A stretch of DNA of 64,000 nt from NCBI RefSeq assembly GCF_036170895.1, contig NZ_CP108036.1, forward strand, positions 2,356,001-2,420,000. Direction: 5' to 3'. The position numbers and the translations under genes were made by a program. Source of the stretch: Streptomyces erythrochromogenes. Lineage in GTDB: Bacteria; Actinomycetota; Actinomycetes; Streptomycetales; Streptomycetaceae. The notes below the pieces were generated by a model that worked only from the letters and a program-made list of their open reading frames with translations, did no database searches and had not been told where the DNA came from. Of the stretch, positions 34,819 to 43,695 are shown one piece after another (the first letter of the stretch is position 1; each line of letters opens with the position of its first letter).

Positions 34819-35870
34819 CCGCCGACCTCATCGCCTTCGTGCTGCTGCTCGCCGTGACCGCGTACACCTGCGCCGGCGGCACCGACTACGGGGCCGGTTT
34901 CTGGGACCTCACCTCGGGCGGGGCGGAGCGGGGCAAGCGCCCCCGGTGGCTCATCGACCACGCCATGGCCCCGGTGTGGGAGGTCAACAACGTCTGGCTG
35001 ATCTTCATCTTCGTCATCATGTGGACGGGGTTCCCGGTCTTCTTCCAGACGGTGTTCTCCGCGATGTGGGTGCCGCTCGCCCTGGCCGCCGTCGGCATGG
35101 TCCTGCGCGGCGCGGGCTTCGCCTTCCGCAAGGCCTCCCGGCGGATCGCCGGGCAGCGCCTGTTCGGGACCCTGTTCGCCGTGTCCTCGCTGGTGACGCC
35201 CTTCTTCCTCGGCGCGGCCGCCGGCGGGATCGCCTCCGGCCGGGTCGCGCTCGGCACGGAGGCCTCGGCCAGGGCCTGGTCCAACCCCACCTCCCTGGTC
35301 TTCGGGCTGCTGGCCATCGCGACCACGGCCTTCCTCGGCGCCGTGTTCCTCTCCGGTGACGCCCGCCGCTTCGACGCGCCCGATCTCGTCGACCACTTCC
35401 GGGGGCGGGCGCTGGGCGCGCTCGCCGTGGTCGCCGTACTGGCCGTGGTCGCGCTGTTCGTCACGCGCACGGACGCCCCCCACGTGTGGCACGGCCTCAC
35501 CCACGGCATGGGGCTGGTCTTCGTCCTCCTGGCCGCGGCGGCCACGTTCGCCACGGCATGGCTCCTGCTGCGGCCGCCGGGGACCTGGGTACGCGTCACG
35601 GCGGTGGGGGTCGTCGCGGCGGCCGTCCTGGCCTGGGGCATGGCCCAGCGGCCCTACCTCATCCCCACCTCGCTGACCGTCGCCGAGGCCGCGGGCGCCC
35701 CCTCCACGCTGACGTGGCTGGCGTTCGTCACGCTGGTCGCCCTGGTGATCGTCGCCCCGGCCGTCGCCCTCCTGTACTGGCTGGACACGCACGGCGAACT
35801 GGAGTCGCTCACCGACGCCGACCTGCGGCGGGGCGGCACAGAACGGGGCGAGAGCGCCGATGGGAGCTGA
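34815..35870 (+). CDS. cydB: Cytochrome bd oxidase subunit II
   Basis: 351 residues with eight or nine membrane helices: LIAFVLLLAVTAYTCAGGTDYGAGFWDL at the N-terminus and the conserved VWEVNNVWLIFIFVIMWTGFPVFF. It is the partner of CydA in the bd-type quinol oxidase. The GTG at 34815 overlaps the cydA stop, so the two are coupled. No cydC or cydD follows; the next gene is an antiporter. Confidence 0.95.
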   Translation: MTADLIAFVLLLAVTAYTCAGGTDYGAGFWDLTSGGAERGKRPRWLIDHAMAPVWEVNNVWLIFIFVIMWTGFPVFFQTVFSAMWVPLALAAVGMVLRGAGFAFRKASRRIAGQRLFGTLFAVSSLVTPFFLGAAAGGIASGRVALGTEASARAWSNPTSLVFGLLAIATTAFLGAVFLSGDARRFDAPDLVDHFRGRALGALAVVAVLAVVALFVTRTDAPHVWHGLTHGMGLVFVLLAAAATFATAWLLLRPPGTWVRVTAVGVVAAAVLAWGMAQRPYLIPTSLTVAEAAGAPSTLTWLAFVTLVALVIVAPAVALLYWLDTHGELESLTDADLRRGGTERGESADGS

Positions 35871-35930
35871 GGGGCGAGCGAGCCGCGTCCGGCCCCGTCG
35901 CACCGCAAGCGTCCGAGGGGGAATGCCACT

Positions 35931-37718
35931 GTGAGCGAGGACCAGATCCTCCTCGGCCTCGCCCTGACGGTGGCGCTGGCCGCCTTCTCGCAGATCCTCG
36001 CCAGCAGGCTGCGCGTGCCCGCGCTGATCCTGCTGCTGCCGGCCGGTTTCGTCGCGGGGGCGCTGACCGACGTCATCCACCCGGACAAGCTGATCGGGCC
36101 GCCGTTCGACGCGCTGGTCTCCCTGTCGGTGGCGGTGATCCTCTACGACGCCGGTCTCGGACTCAACCTGCGCCAGCTCACCGGCCGCACCCGGGGCATC
36201 GTGGGCAGACTGCTGACGGTGGGTGTGCTCGCCACCTTCCTCGCGGTCGGCTTCGTCTCCCCCGCGCTGTTCGGCATGTCGCTCGCCACCGGTGCGATGC
36301 TGGGCACGATCCTCGTGGTCTCGGGACCGACGGTGGTGGGACCGCTGCTCGAATACGTGCGGCCCACCGACAAGGTACGTCGCATCCTGATCTGGGAGGG
36401 GACGCTGATCGACCCGATCGGCGGCATCCTCGGCGCGCTCGTCTTCCACGCCGTCTCCTCCTCGCACCGGATCGACATCGGCCGGGGCTACCAGCTCGGC
36501 CAGTTCATGATCAGCATGGGTGTCGGCCTGATCGGCGGAGCCGTCGGCGTCGCCCTGCTGTGGCTGACGCTGCGGGTCCTGCGGCTCGGCGAGACGCTCG
36601 GCACGCTCGCCCAGCTGGCCGTCGTGATCACGGTGTCGGCGGGCTGCGACATCGTCCGCGACGACACCGGGCTGATCGCCGCCATCGTCACGGGGCTGGC
36701 GGTCACCAACATCCCCGGTTTCGACATGCCCGCCCGCCGCCCCTTCTTCGAGACCCTGGTCCAGCTGATCATCGGGCTGCTGTTCATCTCCATCTCGTCG
36801 ACCGTCACCCCGGCGTCCCTGACGCCCGTGCTCCTCCCCTCCCTCGTCCTCATCGCGTTCCTCGTCCTGGTCCTGCGGCCGCTGATCGCCTTCATGTCCA
36901 CCCGGAAGTCCGGGCTCACGCGCGGGGAACGGGGCTTCCTCGCCTGGATGGCGCCGCGCGGCATCGTCGCGGCCTCCACGGCATCCGCGTTCGCCGCCAC
37001 CTTGACCGACAAGGGGCTGAAGGGGGCCTCGAAGATCCTCCCGGTGACCTTCCTGGTGATCGTGGGAACGGTCCTGCTCTACGCGCTGACCGCCGCCCCC
37101 ATGGCCCGCAGGCTGGGGGTCGTCCGTCCCTCCCGCACGCGCCCCCTGCTGGTGGGCGGTGACCGCTGGGTCATCGACATGGGGAAGGCGCTGCGCTCGG
37201 CCGGACTCGACGTCCTCATGTGGGCAGGGGACGAGGAGGAACGGGAGCGGATCAAGGACGCCGGAATCGAACTGGCGCAGGGAGAACTGCTGGCCACCGC
37301 CACCAACCCGCGCGCACGGCTGGAGGGCGTCACCGCCGTCTTCCTCCTCACGGACGACGACGACTTCAACGCGCTGGCCTCGGTCATGGTGGAGGGCAAC
37401 GTCGAGGGCCCCGTCTACCGGGTCGGCCCCCCGCACACCAGCCACGGCGTCGTCGCCCCCTACACGGGCGGCGACATCCTCTTCGGCACCCGGCTGGTCC
37501 GGCACGTGCTGGCAGAGCGCTACCGGGAGGGTGCCCGTTACCTGGTGCAGCCGGCCTCCCAGCCGGCCCCGGCGGACTTCGAGACGCTGTTCGTGGTGCG
37601 CGCCGACGGCAGGCTCGATCCGGTCACGGAGACCGAGGCCGCCGCCCCGGCGGAGGAGGACGTCCTCGTCCTGCTCGGTCCCGTACCGCTCACGCAGCGC
37701 GGGCCCGAGCCCGGTTGA
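35931..37718 (+). CDS. Cation:proton antiporter (CPA family) with C-terminal regulatory domain
   Basis: 595 residues. The N-terminal 390 or so form a 12-13-helix CPA1-type antiporter (VILYDAGLGLNLRQL, SGPTVVGPLLEYVRPTDKVRRILIWEGTLIDPIGGILG, MAPRGIVAASTASAFA). The C-terminal part resembles a TrkA-N/RCK nucleotide-binding domain (LLVGGDRWVIDMGKALRSAGLDVLMWAGD), but the glycine-rich loop is degenerate. It exchanges Na+ or K+ for H+; the ion is not determinable. The GTG at 35931 follows GAGGGGGAA. Its end overlaps the convergent GH15 gene by 29 bases. Confidence 0.9.
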   Translation: MSEDQILLGLALTVALAAFSQILASRLRVPALILLLPAGFVAGALTDVIHPDKLIGPPFDALVSLSVAVILYDAGLGLNLRQLTGRTRGIVGRLLTVGVLATFLAVGFVSPALFGMSLATGAMLGTILVVSGPTVVGPLLEYVRPTDKVRRILIWEGTLIDPIGGILGALVFHAVSSSHRIDIGRGYQLGQFMISMGVGLIGGAVGVALLWLTLRVLRLGETLGTLAQLAVVITVSAGCDIVRDDTGLIAAIVTGLAVTNIPGFDMPARRPFFETLVQLIIGLLFISISSTVTPASLTPVLLPSLVLIAFLVLVLRPLIAFMSTRKSGLTRGERGFLAWMAPRGIVAASTASAFAATLTDKGLKGASKILPVTFLVIVGTVLLYALTAAPMARRLGVVRPSRTRPLLVGGDRWVIDMGKALRSAGLDVLMWAGDEEERERIKDAGIELAQGELLATATNPRARLEGVTAVFLLTDDDDFNALASVMVEGNVEGPVYRVGPPHTSHGVVAPYTGGDILFGTRLVRHVLAERYREGARYLVQPASQPAPADFETLFVVRADGRLDPVTETEAAAPAEEDVLVLLGPVPLTQRGPEPG

Positions 37719-39537
37719 GGGTCGCGTCCAGGGTGATGGCCGCGTCGATGAGCGCCAGATGGGTGAACGCCTGCGGGAAGTTGCCCAGCTGGCGGCCGGT
37801 CAGGTCGATCTCCTCGGAGTAGAGGCCGAGGTGGTTGGCGTAGGAGAGCATCTTCTCCAGCACCAGCCGCGCCTGATCGGTGCGTCCGGCCCGGGCGAGC
37901 GCGTCGACGTACATGAACGTGCACAGCGAGAACGTGCCTTCGGAGCCGCGCAGGCCGTCCGGCGACGCCTCGGGGTTGTACCGGTAGACCAGGCTGTCGG
38001 TGACCAGCTCCCGGTCCATCGCGTCCAGGGTCGACTTCCACATCGGGTCGTCGGGAGTGATGAAGCCGACCGTCGGCATCCGCAGCAGGGCGGAGTCGAG
38101 GACGTCGCTGCCGTAGTGCTGCACGAACGCCATGCGCTGCGGGTCCCAGCCCCGCTGCAGGACCTGCCCGTAGATCGCGTCGCGGGCCTGGCTCCAGCGG
38201 CTGGTGGCCGCGGGCCGGCCACTCGCGGCCGCCAGCCGCAGGGCACGGTCGAAGGCCACCCAGGACATCACCCGGCCGTAGGTGAAGTCCTGGCGGCCGC
38301 CCCGGGTCTCCCACAGGCCTTCACCGGGCAGGTCCCAGTGGTCGGTCAGCCAGTCGAGGATGGTGTGCAGGGAGGCCCAGCCCCGGTTGTCCAGCTGGAT
38401 GCCGTGCTGATGGGCGAAGTAGATGCTGTCGAGCGCCTCGCCGTAGATGTCCAGTTGCAGCTGGGTGGCCGCGCCGTTGCCGATGCGTACGGGCCGGGAG
38501 CCCTGGTACCCCTCCCAGTGCTCCAGGGTCTCCTCGACGAGGTCGGAGGAGCCGTCGACCCGGTACATGATGTTCAGCGGGCCGGTGTCCCCGTCGCTGC
38601 CGGCCTTCTCCTTCACCCGGTCGCGCAGCCAGCCGATGAACGCCGTCGCCTCCTCCGTGAAGCCCAGCCCCAGCAGGGCGTACACGGAGAAAGACGCGTC
38701 GCGGATCCAGGTGAACCGGTAGTCCCAGTTGCGCTCGCCGCCCAGCTGCTCGGGCAGTCCCGCCGTGGGAGCGGCCACCAGGGCGCCGCTCGGCGCGTAG
38801 GTCATCAGCTTCAGCGTCACCGCCGAGCGCTCGACGGCCTCCCGCCACCGGCCGGAGTACGTCGACTGGCGCAGCCACGACCGCCAGTACCGGACCGCTT
38901 CGGCGAACATCGCGTCGAAGTCGGCGGGCAGGATCTCGCGCGGCGGCCCGCCGGCCGACGACTCCAGCACCAGCCCCCTTTGCTGGCCGGCCTGCAGGGT
39001 CAGCGAGAAGTGCAGGTCGTGGTCGTCGGACAGGGCACTCAGCAGCCGCTCGTCCCCCGGTTCGCGGACGGCGTGAACGGTCAGCTCCAGTCCCTCCGAC
39101 GCGAACACAGCGCCGTGCTCGGTGGTGTGCAGCGTGTGCGGGGCCCGGCCGTAGTCGAACCGCGGGGCGATGTCGATCTCGAACGTCATGCTGCCGCGCA
39201 CGCACTTCAGCATCCGCACGATGCGGTGCCGGTCGGTGGCCGTCGTCCCGGTCACCGGCATGAAGTCGATCACCTCGCCGGCGCCCGACTCCGTCATGAA
39301 CCGCGTCACGAGGATCGCGGTGTCGGGGAAGTACAACTGCTTCGTCGTGTACGTCGTGTTCAGCGGTGCGACCCGGAAGTGCCCGCCCTTCTCCCGGTCC
39401 AGCAGCGACCCGAACACGCTCGGCGAGTCGAAGCGCGGACAGCAGAACCAGTCGATCGTTCCGTCGGTGGTCACGAGAGCGGCCGTCTGGAGATCGCCGA
39501 TCAGCCCGTGGTTCTCGATCAGGGGGTACTCGTCCAT
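37690..39537 (-). CDS. Glycoside hydrolase family 15 protein (trehalase/glucoamylase-like)
   Basis: 615 residues. A TR-domain-like N-terminus (MDEYPLIENHGLIGDLQTAALVTTDGTIDWFCCPRFDSPSVFGSLLD) is followed by the (alpha/alpha)6 barrel with the family motif RNWDYRFTWIRDASFSVYALLGLG. A candidate catalytic Glu lies in GSEGTFSLCTFMYVDALARAG. Similar actinobacterial proteins act on trehalose or short alpha-glucans; the substrate here is open. It has no signal peptide, so it is cytoplasmic. ATG 39537 (MDEYPL) is preferred over GTG 39546 because GAGAGG is eight bases upstream. Confidence 0.9.
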   Translation of the reverse strand: MDEYPLIENHGLIGDLQTAALVTTDGTIDWFCCPRFDSPSVFGSLLDREKGGHFRVAPLNTTYTTKQLYFPDTAILVTRFMTESGAGEVIDFMPVTGTTATDRHRIVRMLKCVRGSMTFEIDIAPRFDYGRAPHTLHTTEHGAVFASEGLELTVHAVREPGDERLLSALSDDHDLHFSLTLQAGQQRGLVLESSAGGPPREILPADFDAMFAEAVRYWRSWLRQSTYSGRWREAVERSAVTLKLMTYAPSGALVAAPTAGLPEQLGGERNWDYRFTWIRDASFSVYALLGLGFTEEATAFIGWLRDRVKEKAGSDGDTGPLNIMYRVDGSSDLVEETLEHWEGYQGSRPVRIGNGAATQLQLDIYGEALDSIYFAHQHGIQLDNRGWASLHTILDWLTDHWDLPGEGLWETRGGRQDFTYGRVMSWVAFDRALRLAAASGRPAATSRWSQARDAIYGQVLQRGWDPQRMAFVQHYGSDVLDSALLRMPTVGFITPDDPMWKSTLDAMDRELVTDSLVYRYNPEASPDGLRGSEGTFSLCTFMYVDALARAGRTDQARLVLEKMLSYANHLGLYSEEIDLTGRQLGNFPQAFTHLALIDAAITLDATLNRARARAA

Positions 39538-39662
39538 CGGGAACACCTCTCGGTCCGCGGGTACACGGCCCGGCCGGAAGGAACACGGACGGAAGAAGGC
39601 CGATCCGGGTCACCGGTGTCACACGGTCAGCTTAGGCAGGAATGTCCGGCCGGTCCTGCGGA

Positions 39663-39690
39663 GGCCGGGCCCGCCCGGGCGGGCCCGGCC
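39663..39690. repeat. Perfect 28-base GC palindrome
   Basis: The left arm GGCCGGGCCCGCCC (39663-39676) is the exact reverse complement of 39677-39690 with no spacer. It is in the 211-base divergent region between the GH15 and DUF2254 genes. Being pure G/C, its significance in this genome is limited. It could be an operator or structural element. Confidence 0.4.
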
Positions 39691-39748
39691 GCGGCGTGCG
39701 CAGGACGGTGGGCGGCCTTACCGTGAGGGCTGAAGGCCGTCCCGAGCC

Positions 39749-41125
39749 GTGAACCGGAGGTCGGAGGTCACCCGTGCCATTGCCGCGCAGACGCACGAAA
39801 GCGCCCGTCGGGCAACCGGAATCCCGCTACGGCCCCTGATGTCCTGGGCCTCCCGGTTCCGGCTGCTGCAGTACACGAAGGCCAGCCTCTGGATCGTGCC
39901 CCTGCTCGGTCTGGTCCTCGGTGTGCTGCTGGCGGAGTGGGCCGTCTCCGTGGACAGCACGGGGTTCCCGGCCGGCTGGCGCTACTCCGCCTCGACGGCC
40001 AGCGGCGTGCTCACCGCCATCGTCGGCGCGATGATCGCCCTGCTCGGATTCGTCGTCACGATCGGTGTGCTCGTCGTCCAGCAGGCGACGGGCACCCTGT
40101 CCCCGCGCTACATGCGCCTGTGGTACCGGGACCGGCTGCAGAAGGCGGTGCTGGCCACCTTCACCGGGACCTTCTCCTTCTCCTTCGCCCTGCTGCGCAC
40201 CATCGAGTCGGACTCCGTGCCCGACCTCGGGGTCTCCATGGCCGGGGCGGCCGTGTCCGTCAGCCTGTTGCTGCTGCTCGTCTACCTCAATCGGTTCACC
40301 CACAACCTCCGGCCCGTCGCCATCGCCGAACTGGTCGGACGGTTGGGCGAGACGGTCCTGGTCCGCGGGGAGGCCGCGGTCCTCGGCGCCGCGCCCCGCG
40401 CGGGGGACCCCGGGACTCCGGCCGACGGCGGTCCCGTCGCGTACGTACGGTCCGAACGCGGCGGCGTGATCCAGGCATTCCACCCGGGACGGCTGACGGC
40501 GCTGGCGGAACGCCACGACTGCGTCCTCCTGGTCACCCGCCTGGTCGGGGACTACGTGCCGCCGGGCGCGGTCGTCGTCGAGGTCCACGGCGGGACGTCG
40601 GCCCCGGAGCCGCAGCAGGTGACCGGGCTGATCGCCTTCGGCTCGGAGCGGACCATCGAGCAGGACCCCGCGTTCGCGCTGCGGGTCCTCGTCGACATCG
40701 CCATCCGGGCGCTCTCCCCGGCCGTGAACGACCCGACCACGGCGGTCCAAGTGCTCAACCAGATCGAGTCGTTCCTCCACACGGTCGGCCGGGCCGGCCT
40801 GCGCGACCGCTACGTGCTGGGCGACCGCCACGGCACGCCGCGGCTGGTGGTGCAGGGCCGGGACTGGGAGGACTACCTGCAGCTGGCCGTGACCGAGATC
40901 CGCGAGTACGGCACTCCGTCCGTCCAGATATGCCGGCGGCTCCGCTCCCTGCTGGAGGGTCTGCTCACCGCGCTGCCGCCCGGCGCCCTGCCGGCCGTCC
41001 GCACCGAACTGGCCCTGCTGCGCGAGGCCGTCGAGCGCGAGTACCCCGACCCCGCCCGTCGCGCCCTGGCCCGCACCCCCGACCCCCAGGGCATCGGCGC
41101 CCGCCACCGCCCCGACGCCGACTGA
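39749..41125 (+). CDS. DUF2254 family membrane protein
   Basis: Up to 458 residues. Four membrane segments (about residues 47-66, 85-112, 130-150 and 165-182) are followed by a large soluble domain with VAYVRSERGGVIQAFHPGRL and DIAIRALSPAVNDPTTAVQVLNQIESFL, the DUF2254 signature. The function is unknown; these proteins look like membrane sensors or channels. The start is uncertain: GTG 39749 gives a 30-residue N-terminal extension, and ATG 39839 (MSWASRFRLL) is the alternative; neither has a strong ribosome site. It converges on tdk, with a palindrome spanning both stops (41122-41138). Confidence 0.82.
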   Translation: MNRRSEVTRAIAAQTHESARRATGIPLRPLMSWASRFRLLQYTKASLWIVPLLGLVLGVLLAEWAVSVDSTGFPAGWRYSASTASGVLTAIVGAMIALLGFVVTIGVLVVQQATGTLSPRYMRLWYRDRLQKAVLATFTGTFSFSFALLRTIESDSVPDLGVSMAGAAVSVSLLLLLVYLNRFTHNLRPVAIAELVGRLGETVLVRGEAAVLGAAPRAGDPGTPADGGPVAYVRSERGGVIQAFHPGRLTALAERHDCVLLVTRLVGDYVPPGAVVVEVHGGTSAPEPQQVTGLIAFGSERTIEQDPAFALRVLVDIAIRALSPAVNDPTTAVQVLNQIESFLHTVGRAGLRDRYVLGDRHGTPRLVVQGRDWEDYLQLAVTEIREYGTPSVQICRRLRSLLEGLLTALPPGALPAVRTELALLREAVEREYPDPARRALARTPDPQGIGARHRPDAD

Positions 41126-41138
41126 CCGGACCGGTCAG
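41122..41138. terminator. Short palindrome spanning the convergent DUF2254 and tdk stop codons
   Basis: CTGACCGGACCGGTCAG is a perfect 17-base inverted repeat with a single central base that contains both the rightward TGA and the leftward stop. As a hairpin it would be small (about six pairs plus loop), so its terminator activity is tentative. Confidence 0.35.
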
Positions 41139-41785
41139 GGGCGGTTGACCGGGAGGACGTCCGGGGAGAGGGCGGCCGCGTGGGCCGCGGCGGAGGTCAT
41201 GTGGCGGCGGTGGTGGCGGCGGCAGAGGACCTCGTAGCCGATCTCCTCCGACGGGCGGTTCACGTCGCCGACGACGACCTGCTCGCCCTCGACGACCATC
41301 ACGCCGCCGACCGTACGGGCGTTGTGCGTGGCCCGGGCGCCGCACCAGCACAGGGCCTCGACCTGGAGCTGCTCTATCCGGTCGGCGAGCTCGATCAGGC
41401 GTTGCGAGCCCGGGAAGAGCTTCGTGCGGAAGTCCGTGGTGATGCCGAAGGCGAAGACGTCCATGTCGAGGTCGTCGACGATCCGGGCCAGCTGGTCGAT
41501 CTGCTCCGGGGCGAGGAACTGGGCCTCGTCGACGATGACGTAGTCCGCCCGGCCGCCCTGCGAGAGCTCGCCCACGAGGTAGGCGTAGAGGTCCATGGCG
41601 TCGGTGACCTCGACCGCTTCCGTGACCAGGCCCAGGCGCGAGGACAGCTTGCCCTCGCCGGCGCGGTCCTGGCGGGTGAAGATCACGCCCTGCAGACCGC
41701 GGGCCGAGCGGTTGTGCGTGATCTGGAGCGCCAGAGTGCTCTTTCCGCAGTCCATCGTTCCGGAGAAGAACACCAGCTCGGGCAT
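41135..41785 (-). CDS. tdk: Thymidine kinase
   Basis: 216 residues of a type II thymidine kinase that phosphorylates thymidine with ATP for dTTP salvage. The P-loop is SGTMDCGKST (about residues 8-17). The Walker B region is VIVDEAQFL with the catalytic Glu, and FGITTDFRTKLFPGS is the nucleoside lasso region. Cysteines in LCWCGARA and the LCRRHH segment supply the structural zinc. The ATG at 41785 has AAGG upstream. It is downstream of a phosphodiesterase gene transcribed the same way, with a 58-base gap. Confidence 0.95.
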   Translation of the reverse strand: MPELVFFSGTMDCGKSTLALQITHNRSARGLQGVIFTRQDRAGEGKLSSRLGLVTEAVEVTDAMDLYAYLVGELSQGGRADYVIVDEAQFLAPEQIDQLARIVDDLDMDVFAFGITTDFRTKLFPGSQRLIELADRIEQLQVEALCWCGARATHNARTVGGVMVVEGEQVVVGDVNRPSEEIGYEVLCRRHHRRHMTSAAAHAAALSPDVLPVNRP

Positions 41786-41843
41786 GGGAAGTACGGACCT
41801 TTCGGGTCGTGGGCGGGATCGGGTACCGGGCTGGGCCGGCGGG

Positions 41844-43046
41844 TCAGGTGCGGATTTCGAGCAGCGGGACGAGCTGTTCCGCCGGGGTCATGGAGCCGTG
41901 CATTCCGGCGAGCGCCGACTCGTTCGGCTCGTTGCGCGACGCGGTGATCGCGACATCGGCCTGGGCCGCCGCGACCACGTCGCCGATACGGCCGAGCACG
42001 CGCTCGTCGCACTCCCCCGGCGGGCCGAACCAGCCCAGTTCCAGGGCCTCTTCGCGGCTCGCCACCCAGAAGCGGTCGCCGAGCACCTCGCGCCACACGG
42101 TCAGCACGTCGGCCTCCGCCCCCGGCACCGCGTACACGTGCCGGGCCCGGCCCTCGCCGCCCAGCAGGGCCACGCCGGCGCCCAGCTCCCAGTCCTCGTC
42201 GAAGTCGATCCGCGCGTCCTCGTCGAAGGGGACGTCGACCATGCCGTGGTCGGCGGTCACGTACAGCGCGGTGCGCGGCGGCAGCTGCTCGGCGAGCCGC
42301 TGGACGAGCCGGTCCACGTACATCAGCTGGCCGCGCCAGGCGTCCGAGTCCACGCCGTGGCGGTGGCCGGCCCCGTCGAGCTCGCTGTAGTAGGTGTAGA
42401 CGAGCGAGCGGTCACCGGCCGCGAGGCGTTCGGCGGCCACGTCCATCCGCTCCTCGCCGGTCATCCGGCCCAGGAAGGTGCCGCCGCTCAGGGCGACCTT
42501 GGTGAGCGGGGTGGTCTGGAAGGCGGGCGAGGACACCTGCGCGGTCGCCACGCCGGCCTTGTCGGCCTCCTGGAAGACCGTCGGGTACGGCTGCCACGGC
42601 TTCGGCGGGGCCCACGGGTGCCAGCGGAGCTGGTTCATCAGCTCGCCGGTGGCGGGGTTGCGCACGGCGTAGCCGGGCAGGCCGTGGCGGGCCGGCGGCA
42701 GCCCGGTGCCGACGGAGGCCAGGGAGGTGGCGGTGGTCGCCGGGAAGCCCGCGGTGATCGGGCGTCCGGTGCCCCCGCGCGAGCTGCCGAGGAGGGAGGC
42801 GAGGTACGGGGCCTCGTCCGCGTGGGCCTTGATCTGCTCCCAGCCCATGCCGTCGACCAGGAACACGCAGTTGCGGTCGGCCGGGGTCAGCTCGGCGATG
42901 GCGGCGCTGTAGCCGGGCACGCCCTGCCCGGCCACGAGCGTCGGCAGCAGGTCGGCGAGCGACCCGGCGCCGTACTCCGGGACGGGGGCGCCGGCCAGGT
43001 CGAGCAGCTCCGGCTCGGTCCAGTCCTGCGGTGCGGAGTACACCAT
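41844..43046 (-). CDS. Alkaline-phosphatase-superfamily (nucleotide pyrophosphatase/phosphodiesterase-like) protein
   Basis: 400 residues. The metal/nucleophile region is CVFLVDGMGWEQIKAHADEAPYLASLL with PITAGFPATTATSLASVGTGLPPARHGLPGY, in which a Thr of the FPATTAT segment is the likely nucleophile. Later metal ligands occur in YSELDGAGHRHG and LYVTADHGMVDVP. This is the type I phosphodiesterase/NPP pattern without a signal peptide, so it is presumably intracellular. The substrate is unknown. The ATG at 43046 overlaps the DUF5998 stop by one base (TGATG). Confidence 0.9.
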   Translation of the reverse strand: MVYSAPQDWTEPELLDLAGAPVPEYGAGSLADLLPTLVAGQGVPGYSAAIAELTPADRNCVFLVDGMGWEQIKAHADEAPYLASLLGSSRGGTGRPITAGFPATTATSLASVGTGLPPARHGLPGYAVRNPATGELMNQLRWHPWAPPKPWQPYPTVFQEADKAGVATAQVSSPAFQTTPLTKVALSGGTFLGRMTGEERMDVAAERLAAGDRSLVYTYYSELDGAGHRHGVDSDAWRGQLMYVDRLVQRLAEQLPPRTALYVTADHGMVDVPFDEDARIDFDEDWELGAGVALLGGEGRARHVYAVPGAEADVLTVWREVLGDRFWVASREEALELGWFGPPGECDERVLGRIGDVVAAAQADVAITASRNEPNESALAGMHGSMTPAEQLVPLLEIRT

Positions 43047-43645
43047 CAGCGGGCGGAGGTGGAGGACGTGGCCGCGGTCGCCTCGCTCAGCGCCTGCGCG
43101 AAGAGCAGGGTCTGGCGCACCGCCTCCGGTCCGTCGCCGGCCTCGCTGACCCGGAGGCTGAGGTCGTCGGCGGTGGAGTTGCCGGTGTAGCCGTGGTCGG
43201 AGTCGCAGTTGGGGTCGCCGCAGGCGGCCGGCTCCAGGTCGATCCGCGAGACCGCGCCCCAGCCGATGGTCAGGACGACCTCACGGGGCAGGGTGCCGGG
43301 GGTGTAGGACTCCGGGTTGGCGACGACGCGGCTGAGCACCACCGAGGAGATGCTGGAGAGCTTGACCGACTCGGTGGAGGTCGTCGCGTACGGGGACGGG
43401 GACCCGGCGTCGGCGGCCTGCTCGTCGGTGTGGCTGACGATGAAGCGGTTGCCGGTCAGGACCAGCACGGTGACGTGGCGGCGCACCTCGTTGGAGTCGA
43501 AGGTCGTCTCCTGGTGGACCAGGTACGACGAGATCGGCTCGCCGCCCACCGCGGCCTCCACCGCCTCGGCCACGAGGGCCGGGTAGTAGCCGCTGCGCTC
43601 GATCGCCGTGCGCAGCCCCTGGGTCGTCGTACCGGATTTCGCCAT
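43046..43645 (-). CDS. DUF5998 family protein
   Basis: 199 residues with no membrane segment. It begins MAKSGTTTQGLRTAIERSGYYPALVAEAVEAAVGGEPISSYLVHQETTFD and contains VLTGNRFIVSHTDEQ, then a Cys-containing loop (PAACGDPNCDSDHGYTG) that could bind a metal. It is conserved across actinobacteria as DUF5998 with no assigned function. It is one base overlapped with the phosphodiesterase gene downstream, so the two probably work together. Confidence 0.88.
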   Translation of the reverse strand: MAKSGTTTQGLRTAIERSGYYPALVAEAVEAAVGGEPISSYLVHQETTFDSNEVRRHVTVLVLTGNRFIVSHTDEQAADAGSPSPYATTSTESVKLSSISSVVLSRVVANPESYTPGTLPREVVLTIGWGAVSRIDLEPAACGDPNCDSDHGYTGNSTADDLSLRVSEAGDGPEAVRQTLLFAQALSEATAATSSTSAR

Positions 43646-43695
43646 GGGGTCAATGGTAAGGCCCCTCGGCTGCCCTCCTACCGCGCCGTACCCGC

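Noticed and set aside
34527..37505. A 992-codon minus-strand frame antisense to cydAB and the antiporter
   Set aside because: Highly charged, repetitive Arg/Glu/Asp/Gly composition with no fold; a shadow of high-GC codon use.
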